From positions 6,690,001 through 6,754,000 of the forward strand of contig CP020563.1 of NCBI GenBank assembly GCA_002082585.1: DNA of 64,000 bases, read 5' to 3'. The notes below the pieces were generated by a model. That model did not search any database. It was not told the DNA's origin and was given only the letters and a program-made list of their open reading frames with translations. Both the position numbers and the translations under genes were made by a program. Below, piece by piece: positions 18,401 to 26,014 of this stretch (the first letter of the stretch is position 1; every line of letters begins with the position of its first letter). Origin of the DNA: Kitasatospora albolonga. GTDB taxonomy: Bacteria; Actinomycetota; Actinomycetes; Streptomycetales; Streptomycetaceae.

Positions 18401-20140
18401 CTTCAGGACCGCTACCGGCAGGGCGCCGCTGCGCCGCGACTCGCCCTCAAGGTCGCGTACCAGGAAGGCCCGCGACGTCGAGCCGGTGCCGAGCCGGCGC
18501 ACGACCTCCCAACGCCTGGCCAACACGTCGCCGGCCACCGCCTCCAGCGGATCCTTCTCCGGCTCGTCGTGCTCCTCGCCGTCGTCCGCAGCCGCCTCGC
18601 TGCCCCCGCCTGCACCAGCCGCAACGTCAGAGCTGCCCGAGACCTCCTCGGCGAACGCTTGCTCGACGTACTCCAGCATCTCCAGGAAGTCGTCGACGGT
18701 GGACAGCCGCCGGCCCGGCTCGTACGCCGTGGACGCCTCCACCAAATCGTCGATGTCAGGATGGAGGCCGTCGACCAGCGCGCTCGGACGCAGCGTCTCG
18801 GCGCCCTCCAAGCGCGCCATGACCTCGCTCTGGCTCGCTCCAGGTGCCTGCCCTGTCACCAGCAGATACGTGAGAACGCCGAGCCCGTACACATCGAGCC
18901 GCACCGAATCGGCCTTCGGAATCCTGAGTTCCGGCGCCAGATACGGATCGGCCGCGTCCGAGACATGTACCCCCGACACGTTGGTCGGCGCCAGGGTCAG
19001 TGGCCGACCGCGGCTCGCGCTCTGTCCAGTGGCGATCTGCCAGTCCGCAATCTGTGGCCACGGCCGCAGCCACCGCTGTTCTTCGCCGAGCTCCCGCCCG
19101 CGGGGACCGCGGTCACGCGGAATCACATGCACCGAGTGAGCGGACAACGTCCGGTGATGGACCCGCCGCGAATGCGCGGAACGCACCGTCTCCGCCAGCT
19201 GCCGCACCAGAGCGAGCCGAGCCCGCAGGTCCAGGTGCTCTCCGTGCTGCACCAGGTAGTCGTCCAGGCGCAGGGTCTCCGGATGGTAGTCGAAGAGAAT
19301 CGCCGGACCGGCCGGATGCCCCGAAGGCAGATACGTCTTCAGCTGCACAGCGCCCGGGTGTTTGAACCGGCTGAGAATCGCGGCCTCACGGGCCGCAGCC
19401 CGCTCCACCGAGCGGCGCTCCTCGTCGGATGCCCCGCGCTCACTCAGGAAGACCCGCACCCGTGCCAGGTCCTGCAGCTGGGAGTGGCGGCCAAGATAGT
19501 CGGCCCAGGTGGGCCCGGAGTCGAACGCTTTCGCGTCCAGCAGATACGAGCCCACTTCGTGCTGGCGGCGGATCGGCGCGATGCGAAGCTGCTTCAGCGC
19601 CGAGTCGACTCGGCGGGACGTCTCGGCAGTGATCCGCCGACGGACGTCGCCGGGCGGCACGGTCAGCATCTTCACCAGCTTCTTGACGGTGAAGACCCCG
19701 TTCATGTCGGCTGTCGGCAGCTGCACCTGCAGCTGGTCGTCGGTGAAGCAGACGGCTTCACCGACCCAGATCCGCGACCGGTCCCCTGGACGGCCGGCGA
19801 CCCCGTTGATCAGGCCCGCGAGTTCCTTGGCCTTCTGGTTCGCCAGATGCAGTGGATTGCCATGACGACGGGTGGTGCCGTTGGGCGTGCTCTGCACCCA
19901 CTCGTTTCCGCCGCCATGGACGGAGCCGTGCCAATCCTTCAACTCGACCAGGAAGACACCGGCCGGAGCGACCACCAGAAGGTCTACTTCGCGGACGTGT
20001 CCGCTGTTCGCGGTGAACGTGAAGTTCGACCAGGCCCGCCACGGCTCCTCGTCCGGCATCCGCCTGCGGATCGCCTCAAGGCCGCGACGTTCGTGCTCGT
20101 ACCCGGACTCGGTGACCGTCGTCCACCGACCATCCAGCAT
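15428..20140 (-). CDS. pglW: BREX NERD-domain serine/threonine kinase PglW
   Basis: The frame is open further upstream, but the ATG at 20140 is chosen because it follows a GGGACGGGAG ribosome site and begins the conserved part (MLDGRW); this gives 1570 residues. An N-terminal NERD nuclease-related domain (residues about 1-130) has EVDLLV and ELK. Two kinase-like domains follow. The first (about 190-480) has HRTLSAHSVHV near 333 where an active kinase has HRDxxxxN, so it is probably a pseudokinase. The second (about 540-830) has LGTG glycine-rich, HRDLKPDN near 687 and DFS instead of DFG. A helix-hairpin segment similar to the RNA polymerase alpha C-terminal domain and a long C-terminal region finish the protein. 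PglW starts the operon; a TAGAAT at 20241-20236 on this strand is a weak -10 candidate. Confidence 0.93.
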   Translation of the reverse strand: MLDGRWTTVTESGYEHERRGLEAIRRRMPDEEPWRAWSNFTFTANSGHVREVDLLVVAPAGVFLVELKDWHGSVHGGGNEWVQSTPNGTTRRHGNPLHLANQKAKELAGLINGVAGRPGDRSRIWVGEAVCFTDDQLQVQLPTADMNGVFTVKKLVKMLTVPPGDVRRRITAETSRRVDSALKQLRIAPIRRQHEVGSYLLDAKAFDSGPTWADYLGRHSQLQDLARVRVFLSERGASDEERRSVERAAAREAAILSRFKHPGAVQLKTYLPSGHPAGPAILFDYHPETLRLDDYLVQHGEHLDLRARLALVRQLAETVRSAHSRRVHHRTLSAHSVHVIPRDRGPRGRELGEEQRWLRPWPQIADWQIATGQSASRGRPLTLAPTNVSGVHVSDAADPYLAPELRIPKADSVRLDVYGLGVLTYLLVTGQAPGASQSEVMARLEGAETLRPSALVDGLHPDIDDLVEASTAYEPGRRLSTVDDFLEMLEYVEQAFAEEVSGSSDVAAGAGGGSEAAADDGEEHDEPEKDPLEAVAGDVLARRWEVVRRLGTGSTSRAFLVRDLEGESRRSGALPVAVLKVALSEAKHTVLDREAEVLGRIHRDSSIIALYEREPLTLAGRRVLVLDYVGDSRELKDQDTSADKGPRRREDTVARQLRDNGRLGMDQLEAYGKYLFGAVEHLEAEGIWHRDLKPDNIAIRIRPNGTRQLVLIDFSLAGYPAKEIEAGTEGYLDPFVGIITRGSYDAHAERYALAVTLHEMASNELPRWGDGSVTARQTDPKEWPYPQLAADAFEPAIRDGLVAFFRKALARDVKDRFSDLKPMERAWQRIFLDAQRTTAPSSGHSEKPGRSSKSGADAAIADPVAEPRIGREDDDVSAEQIRDQQAERADRKTPLSVAGLTVSAQSQLFAMGLNTVGDVLDYSTKKFLTAPGMGSRTREEIQRRQKEWNLRLGKAAPSPLSAAALKAANQERSALERAAADAVATAGATDPNVLRGLSLDALAARLVPRPSGGNARSNAKEREAVRLLLRLPDEEGRLPDGLAWVRQRDVAEAVGLTAGRIPQIVKKARERWHEDAALGLLREELVELLAERGRVAPVIELADALIARRGTQHVERRDRRALALSLLRALVERESRALVERQSGDDESPQLFRYFHARMPKGSDPVIGLIALDVREGIDGPDTPSLPALQEYALNLGARADRLAALESLPTASTVLTELDAVRRPPGNLGWDERRTAEIAVAASTRAALTPRLEIYPRGLDLVRALRITQAGVVAVQPGVEEERLPGLTVDALHKRVTTRFPDLGTDPLVPRELPTGSTLVRALKEAGFELKLATRYDGVLRLVPDRRSGDATAGLTSASWGASAARRSAPTQYDADAAVAAAVKADQRLTHSARQDGFRVLTVPQRRAEEAVRALAGEPFGARPVSLTGLFVEELRAVVGEAARPTWETVLKADAAERGSRPHQQLRIRTDKAWGRIEPRLRERLAEARGPLLLADTAVLGRYDALDLLGRLAEEARQGGNPLWLLVAQSDPARAPRLAGQSVPYQAGFDEWIVVPDAWVSRKHLAPDA

Positions 20141-20479
20141 GCGGCTCCCGTCCCTGTCTCTGTCACCTTGCGGGTGCCTTGCCAGCTGCCTTCTCGTTGA
20201 TGAGTTCAGGAAGCCACGCTCGACCCTCGGGCCCGATTCTAGTGGGCGGGACTGACAGCCAGAGAATAGGGCGAATTCGTTCCGGCAAAGGACTTTCGGC
20301 CAGGCCGATCGGCCCTCGGGGTTGTCGTGTGGAGCTTTGCCTCCCGTTTCATGGCGAGTGAGACATCGCACAGTAGCGTTACAGCTTCGTGGGCCACAGC
20401 CGATAGCACCGGCTGTGGGGACCGTTCCGGCTGAGCGCTCCCAGGGCGGCCGCGACGGCCGCCCTGGGCGAGGGCGCTG

Positions 20480-20725
20480 CTACGGGTGCCGGCTTACGTG
20501 CGCGACCACGCTCATGCCGGCACCAAAAGTGAATGCCAGAGCAGCTGCACCGGAGGCGGCAGCGGTGGACGCAGCCTGCCCGAGAGCAGCGGAGCCGATC
20601 CCGAACGCGAGTCCGGCGATGATCGACGTCAGAGCGACGACGACAACGTGGTAGATGCGGTGGTCGCAGGAAGAAGCGGGTGCAGTCAAGGGGGCCCTCC
20701 AGAACATTCGAGAGAGCGCCGTCAC
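20480..20725 (-). CDS. small predicted membrane protein
   Basis: An 81-residue frame from a GTG at 20725, with a second possible start (ATG) six codons later. It has one or two hydrophobic stretches: VVVVALTSIIAGLAFGIGSA, then an Ala/Gly-rich segment ending near VVAHVSRHP. Neither start has a good ribosome site. It lies 340 bp upstream of pglW on the same strand, so it could be co-transcribed with the defence operon, but no family is recognised. It may equally be a chance frame in G+C-rich DNA. Confidence 0.35.
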   Translation of the reverse strand: MTALSRMFWRAPLTAPASSCDHRIYHVVVVALTSIIAGLAFGIGSAALGQAASTAAASGAAALAFTFGAGMSVVAHVSRHP

Positions 20726-21635
20726 AGAGCCAGAGCAGGTGCCAACCCGCTACCAGATCGAGGTCACGACGTCGCCGCCCGACGGGCGTCGCCATAGGAG
20801 AGCGCCGGCCAGGCGCCCCTATAGGTTCGCAGCCGTCCCGTCGTCATAGCTGACTCCCTGCACAAGTGCACCCTGCCTTCCGAGGTCTCGAGAACTGCAA
20901 CCATCGTAGCCAACCCCTCTGACAATGAAGCAGATTGGTGACAGCCGCCTCAGGGGAGGTCCCATCTCCAGCGTGGCTTCCGACGAGCCGACGCCTGACG
21001 GTCGGCCTACCTGAACCGGCCTCCTTGTGCCTTCGAGAGGCTGATTTGCGTCTCATGCAGGGAGCGGCTGACAGTAGGCCATGGCTTGCCTATTTGTGTA
21101 TCTGCTAGGTGTATTCAGCCGACTTCCGGGCGTGACGCAATCACGTCGATGCGTGTACCTGGGTCATTGTGCATTCTTCGATGCGCTGCCGAAATTGAGG
21201 CAGTAGTCCGGGCTGCAGAGAGAATGGCACCAGTGCGGAGATGGGTTGGTCCTGAGTTCCCTGGTGGGGGATTGGCCTGCGGCGACCATGCACGCGATAG
21301 AGCAGGCGCTTAGAAGACACCTGCACTGTTCTGGTGCTTCCACTCGTTCAGGGCTGACTATTCGAGAGGCTGACCTCTGTGATTCCGGCGCCAGCATGGT
21401 GGTTCGCCGATGGTAGACACATTGACCCGGGAAAGGACTGGAATCGTGCGGTGAAGCAAGCGAACCTAGATCAGCTGCGGAAGAGTACGCGAGAGCGGCG
21501 CAAGGTAGCACGGGATCGCCGGTTACCTAAACCGGCGATTCTTCGGAGTATTGATGGTGTTCGGTCGCCGTGCGATTCGCCTGGGATGGCCGAACTACTG
21601 TGTCTATCCATGCCTCACCCTCAAGGAGCTCTTCC
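20726..21635. other. gene-poor stretch between BREX operon and recombinase remnants
   Basis: About 900 bp with lower G+C than the neighbours and no frame that looks protein-like. A possible 86-codon frame at 21379-21639 (WNRAVKQANLDQLRKSTRER) has no recognised homology and overlaps the better-supported start at 21636. One perfect hairpin (21515-21539) is listed separately. No tRNA, repeat array or attachment core is recognised. It could be decayed element DNA. Confidence 0.5.
21515..21539. terminator. perfect 10-bp hairpin
   Basis: ATCGCCGGTT and AACCGGCGAT are perfect inverted repeats around a 5-nt loop ACCTA, followed by TCTTC. It could end transcription ahead of the recombinase-like gene at 21636, or be a recombination or protein-binding site. 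The terminator reading is favoured by stem strength and small loop only. Confidence 0.5.
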
Positions 21636-22334
21636 ATGACCGCAATCGTCAATGAACAAGCGTCCTATCTGTCCGATCGGCAGTGCTTCGCGATCCTGGA
21701 CCGGGTCAGCGAAGATCCGTAGAACGGCCTCGCCCTGCGAGCCTTCCTGGCTTCCATCGCTCTCGCGGCTCTGCGCCCGGAGGAGGCCCGGGTGCTGCGC
21801 GTGCGAGACGTGGAGCTCGGGGACGACGGCACCGGTTGGCTCATGGTCCGCCCTCAGGCACAAGAGCGCCGCGAGGAGGATTCGGACAGCGCCGGTACCG
21901 TACGGCGTGTTCCCGTCTGCCGTGAGTTGGCGGCGATCTTGAAGGAGGAGACCACCCGGCGTGATCTCCGCCCTGACGACGCGATATTTGTCCTCGACAA
22001 CGGACGACCGCTGACCGCTCAGGTCTACCGAAAGACTTGGCAGCAGGCACGAGCAGCGGCCCTGCAAGCACATGAACTGAACTCGCCGCTGGGTAGGCAT
22101 GTCTCGGCTCTCCGTGACGCGCGAATTGCGGCGTGGCTGAAGAACGGCGACCAGACGGTGGGCCACATCCTTGCGCTGGCCGAATGCGCCGGAATGGACG
22201 CTCCTCGCCTCGCCGAACGCTTCGCGAGCTGCCTTCGCAAGCCGACCCGGGACGAAATCCCTTGGGATCGACTCGAAGCCGCCTTGGCCCTTCCTGAGCC
22301 GAGCCAGCCGACTTCGACCGCACGGCGTCCGTAG
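21636..22334 (+). pseudogene. tyrosine-recombinase-like gene with in-frame TAG
   Basis: ATG at 21636 follows AAGGAG (21623-21628) at ideal spacing. The frame reads MTAIVNEQASYLSDR up to SEDP, then meets TAG at 21720-21722 and continues in the same frame without a further stop to 22334. The downstream part has the layout of a tyrosine-recombinase catalytic domain: LAALRPEEARVLRVRDVEL (box I-like), RVPVCRELAAIL, and HVSALRDARIAAWL where box II normally reads HxLRH. No tyrosine nucleophile is evident near the end, so the ancestral protein may already have been non-catalytic. The TAG differs by one C-to-T change from CAG. Reinitiation at GTG 21792 could still give a 180-residue product. Nonsense mutation, sequencing error or suppression are the options; pseudogene is most likely. 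Confidence 0.68.
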
Positions 22335-22458
22335 CGGCACACCGGGTTGTGGCTTGTCCGCGATTCTTGCCTGCCTCACGACAGGCAAAGGCTGGGCGGA
22401 CCAATGGGTTTCCGCCCAGCCGGGCTCGCCTCTCCCGTCCCTCACAGAGAAACCCCAG

Positions 22459-22761
22459 ATGCCTGCACGACCCTTGCCTGCCCCCACTACTTCCTCCACG
22501 GCGGTACGCGCGGCGTTCCTGACCGTGAAGGACGCCGCCGATTACCTCGGCCTCTCACCCCACACCCTCTACGTCTGGCGCCACCGCCGTCAGGCACCGC
22601 CGAGCTTCCGCATGGGCCCCCGCGGTCGCGTCATGTACCGAGTGGAAGCCCTTGACGCCTGGGTCAGCGAACAGGAGCAGGCCGACTCCCGCTCCAACCT
22701 CGCCCTCAACCCACTCAGCGTCCGCCCGCAGGAGCGTTCCGCCCGCTTTACCACCGCCTGA
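22459..22761 (+). CDS. excisionase-type HTH protein (Xis)
   Basis: A 100-residue protein with a central MerR/HTH_17-type DNA-binding domain: FLTVKDAADYLGLSPHTLYVWRHRR, a linker, then FRMGPRGRVMYRVEALDAWVSEQ. This is the usual pattern of excisionase-family proteins that sit just before a tyrosine integrase in actinobacterial integrative elements. The integrase remnant starts 57 bp downstream on the same strand, so the pair forms a xis-int unit. The gene itself looks intact. It would have directed excision and may repress int. Confidence 0.78.
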   Translation: MPARPLPAPTTSSTAVRAAFLTVKDAADYLGLSPHTLYVWRHRRQAPPSFRMGPRGRVMYRVEALDAWVSEQEQADSRSNLALNPLSVRPQERSARFTTA

Positions 22762-22817
22762 CATAGCCTCCTGCGCCGTAGAACGCCGCCGTCACCCTCA
22801 TCACAAAGGAGTTCCAC

Positions 22818-24064
22818 CTGGCCGGCTACATAGAAGACCGATGGCTGAAGAAGCGCCCGAACCCGAAAACCGGCAAACGCGACCACACCGCCATGTACGG
22901 CAAGTGCACCCGCTACCGAGTCAAGGGCATCCCCGGCGTCAAGGACCGATCCTTCGACGCGCTTCAGGACGCCAAGACCTGGCTCGCCCAGGCCCAGACC
23001 GATGCACGCCGAGGCGAGTTCGTCGATCCCCGCGACGGGGCAATCTCCCTCAAGGACTACATCGCGACCCACTGGTGGCCCACCCAGAGCGGCGACCCTT
23101 CCACGATCGAGCGGATCGAGCAGAGAGTGCGCCGCCACATCGTTCCCCGCCTGGGTGCTCAGCCGCTCAATGCCATCGGCACGGAAGTCCTGCGGCACTG
23201 GAAGAAGCGGCTGGAGAAGGCCTCGGTCCGACCTCGATCCGTCTGGTCTGGGCGACGCTCTCCAGCGTCCTTCAGGCTGCGGTCGAGGACCGTCGCCTCG
23301 GACGCAACCCATGCCGGTCCAGCACGGTCGGGCCTCCGCCCGCGGCCCCTGGCAGAGTTGAGGCGTGGCCGCCCGAACGGGTCCTGGCGGTTCGGGAGGC
23401 CCTGCCGGACCGCTACCGGATCCTCCTCGTGATCGGAGCAGGTCTCGGGCTCTGCCAAGGGGAAGCGCTCGGACTCTCAGCGGACGATATCGACTTCGAG
23501 AAGAAAGTCGTCCACGTCCGGCGGCAGATCAAGATGGTGCGAGCGAAACTGTGCTTCGCGCTTCCGAAGGGCCGCAAGGTCCGGGACGTGCCGCTGCCGG
23601 CCAGCGTGGCCCGGGCAATCCGGCAGCACATGGAGCAGTTCGCGCCGGTGCCGGTCACGCTGCCCTGGGACGACCCAACTCCGGCGAAGACGCCGGTGGA
23701 GGCCAAGCACCGACGGCCCAGGACCTACAGCCTCCTGGTGACAGGACGCGAGCGGAAGGCTATCAACCGGAACTACTTCAACTCCTACGTGTGGAAGCCC
23801 GCTCTGGCCAGGGTAGGTGTGATCGCCGCGCTGGACGAGGGCAGCGCAGACGGGGCTCGCGTGTGGGAACCGTCCCGGGAACACGGCTTCCACGCCCTGC
23901 GCCACTTCTTCGCCTCCGAAGAACTGGAGGCCGGCGAGTCGGTCGTCTCCCTGGCACGTTGGCTGGGGCACTCCGACCCCGGGTTCACGCTGCGGAAGTA
24001 CTCCCACTTCCTGCCCCGTGCCGGCGCCCGGGGTAGCGCCGCCATCGACGCGATCTTCGCGTAG
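22818..24064 (+). pseudogene. tyrosine integrase, frameshifted and missing catalytic Arg
   Basis: The coding sense starts near a CTG at 22818 behind AAAGGAG (MAGYIEDRW if read as a start) and runs in one frame through the SAM-like N-terminal DNA-binding domain (LKDYIATHWW, IERIEQRVRRHIVP, LRHWKKRLEKA). At about 23210-23235 it must change frame (one base lost, or two gained) to continue as GPTSIRLVWATLSSVLQAAV. The catalytic domain then has GLGLCQGEALGL, where box I should have Arg in place of Cys (CGC to TGC would explain it). Box II HALRHFF, LGHS and the Tyr of RKYSHF are kept. Frameshift plus lost arginine make an active integrase unlikely. A single-base sequencing error could account for the shift but not the Cys. 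Confidence 0.82.
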
Positions 24065-24105
24065 CCGCGACCGGTGCGTTGGGCTCGTAGCCCGGCGCAG
24101 GCCCA

Positions 24106-24127
24106 AAGTCCCAGAGAAGTCCCAGAC
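24106..24127. repeat. 11-bp tandem direct repeat beside int
   Basis: AAGTCCCAGAG and AAGTCCCAGAC lie head to tail, 41 bp after the integrase stop. Short direct repeats next to int are typical arm-type integrase sites flanking attP, which is the likely meaning. No second copy marking the far end of the island is inside the window. Confidence 0.5.
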
Positions 24128-24128
24128 A

Positions 24129-24185
24129 TGCCGCCGCACCCCTCCCTGACCCGCCAAATGGCAGGTCAGATGGGGTGCGGCGGCA
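24129..24185. terminator. long bidirectional hairpin between int remnant and murA-like gene
   Basis: TGCCGCCGCACCCC (24129-24142) pairs perfectly with GGGGTGCGGCGGCA (24172-24185). Inside it CTGACC pairs with GGTCAG and GCC with GGC around an AAAT loop. It lies between two convergent genes and should stop transcription from both sides. It also marks the visible change from accessory to core DNA. Confidence 0.8.
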
Positions 24186-24193
24186 TCGTCGTG

Positions 24194-25723
24194 TCAAATG
24201 TCCCGGAAGATCTCGATCTGCGCGCCCACCGAGTTGAGCCGCTCCGCCAGCTCCTCGTAGCCCCGGTTGATGACATAGACGTTGCGCAGTACGGAGGTGC
24301 CCTCGGCCGCCATCATCGCCAGCAGCACCACCACGGCGGGCCGCAGGGCGGGCGGGCACATCATTTCGGCGGCGCGCCAGCGGGTGGGGCCCTCGACCAG
24401 GACTCGGTGGGGGTCCAGGAGTTGGAGGCGGCCGCCGAGGCGGTTGAGGTCGGTGAGGTAGATCGCGCGGTTGTCGTAGACCCAGTCGTGGATCAGGGTC
24501 TGGCCGTGCGCGGCGGCCGCGATGGCCGCGAAGAACGGGACGTTGTCGATGTTGAGGCCAGGGAACGGCATCGGGTGGATCTTGTCGATCGGCGCCTCCA
24601 GCTTGGAGGGCCGCACGGTCAGGTCCACCAGCCGGGTGCGGGCGTTGTCGGCCGCGTACTCCGGGGTGCGGTCGCAGTCGACGCCCATCTCCTCCAGGAC
24701 CGCGAGCTCGATCTCCAGGAACTCGATCGGCACCCGGCGGATGGTGAGTTCGGACTCGGTCACCACGGCGGCGGCCAGCAGGCTCATCGCCTCGACCGGG
24801 TCCTCGGAGGGGGAGTAGTCCACGTCCACGTCGATCTGCGGGACCCCGTGCACGGTGAGCGTGGTCGTGCCGACGCCGTCGACCCGTACGCCGAGCGCCT
24901 CCAGGAAGAAGCAGAGGTCCTGGACCATGTAGTTGGAGGAGGCGTTGCGGATGACCGTCGTGCCGTCGTGGCGGGCGGCGGCCAGCAGCGCGTTCTCGGT
25001 CACGGTGTCGCCGCGCTCGGTCAGCACGATGGGCCGGCCGGGGGAGACCGAGCGGTCCACCTGCGCGTGGTACAGCCCCTCCGTCGCGGCGATCTCCAGA
25101 CCGAACCGGCGCAGCGCGATCATGTGCGGCTCGATCGTGCGGGTGCCCAGGTCGCAGCCGCCCGCGTACGGCAGGGTGAACTGCTCCATCCGGTGCAGCA
25201 GCGGGCCCAGGAACATGATGATCGAGCGGGTGCGGCGCGCGGCGTCGGCGTCGATCGCCGCCATGTCCAGCTGAGCGGGCGGCACGATCTCCAGGTCCAC
25301 GCCGTCGTTGACCCAGCGGGTGCGCACCCCGATGGAGTTCAGCACCTCCAGGAGCCGGAAGACCTCCTCGATCCTGGCGACCCGGCGCAGGACGGTCCGG
25401 CCCTTGTTGAGCAGCGAGGCGCACAGCAGCGCGACGCAGGCGTTCTTGCTGGTCTTGACGTCGATGGCGCCGGAGAGCCGACGGCCGCCGACGACCCGCA
25501 GATGCATGGGCCCGGAGTAACCGAGCGCCACGATCTCGCTGTCGAGGGCTTCACCGATGCGGGCGATCATCTCAAGGCTGATGTTCTGGTTGCCGCGCTC
25601 GATGCGGTTGACGGCGCTCTGGCTCGTGCCGAGCGCCTCGGCCAGCTGCGTCTGTGTCCAGCCCCGGTGCTGCCGGGCGTCACGGATGAGCTTGCCGATG
25701 CGTGCGAGGTAGTCGTCTGACAT
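24194..25723 (-). CDS. murA: HTH-fused UDP-GlcNAc 1-carboxyvinyltransferase (MurA-like)
   Basis: 509 residues. Residues about 1-70 form an XRE/Cro helix-turn-helix (TQTQLAEALGTSQSAVNRIERG); residues about 75-509 are an EPSP-synthase-fold domain of the MurA type. It keeps KNA (the MurA Lys22 region) and GGCDLG with the cysteine equivalent to E. coli Cys115. MurA adds enolpyruvate from PEP to UDP-GlcNAc in the first committed peptidoglycan step. Standard MurA is about 420 residues without HTH, so this is a fusion; from memory SCO5998 at the same locus is the counterpart. No Shine-Dalgarno is seen before ATG 25723 and an inverted repeat lies just upstream. It may be a second, regulated MurA or a regulator using the enzyme fold as sensor. 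Confidence 0.85.
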   Translation of the reverse strand: MSDDYLARIGKLIRDARQHRGWTQTQLAEALGTSQSAVNRIERGNQNISLEMIARIGEALDSEIVALGYSGPMHLRVVGGRRLSGAIDVKTSKNACVALLCASLLNKGRTVLRRVARIEEVFRLLEVLNSIGVRTRWVNDGVDLEIVPPAQLDMAAIDADAARRTRSIIMFLGPLLHRMEQFTLPYAGGCDLGTRTIEPHMIALRRFGLEIAATEGLYHAQVDRSVSPGRPIVLTERGDTVTENALLAAARHDGTTVIRNASSNYMVQDLCFFLEALGVRVDGVGTTTLTVHGVPQIDVDVDYSPSEDPVEAMSLLAAAVVTESELTIRRVPIEFLEIELAVLEEMGVDCDRTPEYAADNARTRLVDLTVRPSKLEAPIDKIHPMPFPGLNIDNVPFFAAIAAAAHGQTLIHDWVYDNRAIYLTDLNRLGGRLQLLDPHRVLVEGPTRWRAAEMMCPPALRPAVVVLLAMMAAEGTSVLRNVYVINRGYEELAERLNSVGAQIEIFRDI

Positions 25724-25734
25724 GACGGCAGGTT

Positions 25735-25750
25735 ATCTCAGATATGAGAT
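25735..25750. promoter_or_regulatory. inverted repeat at the murA-like promoter
   Basis: ATCTCA-GATA-TGAGAT is a perfect 6-bp inverted repeat ending 12 bp before the murA-like ATG. On the coding strand GATAAC is a possible -10 placed so that the mRNA would have almost no leader, agreeing with the missing ribosome site. The HTH domain of the encoded protein makes autoregulation the simplest guess. Confidence 0.5.
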
Positions 25751-26014
25751 GAGGCTGATGCGGGGTGTGCCGTTCGAGTGAAGGGAGCGCAAACAGTCGC
25801 TCCGTGGGAGGTGTGGGGGTGAGACGGCTCCTGTGGTGCGTGGTGGTGCTCTTGGGGTGTCCTGGCCGCGCCCCGTGCCACCATCGTCCCCCGGGCGGGG
25901 CGGCAGGGCGCGGGGCGTGCGGCCGTACGGGGGTGGCGGGGCGGTGGCCCGGCTCGGCCGAAGAGGTGGCGGGGTGCGTGGAGCGCCGGGTTTGCAATCA
26001 TTCGCCCGTAGATG

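Larger units (their letters stand above)
1..24127. mobile_element. defence island, remnant of an integrative element (left end not in window)
   Basis: The segment holds a QatC-like gene, a complete BREX operon, a broken recombinase-like gene and a xis-int pair with candidate arm repeats, and stops abruptly at the backbone murA-like gene. This is the layout of an integrated element end (attR side). Core left-flank genes, conjugation genes and a matching attL are not visible, so the full extent is unknown. Whether BREX and the integrase arrived together is inference. Confidence 0.5.

Noticed and set aside
20141..20371. N-terminal extension of pglW
   Set aside because: The 77 extra codons are not conserved-looking; ATG 20140 has a good ribosome site and starts the NERD domain.
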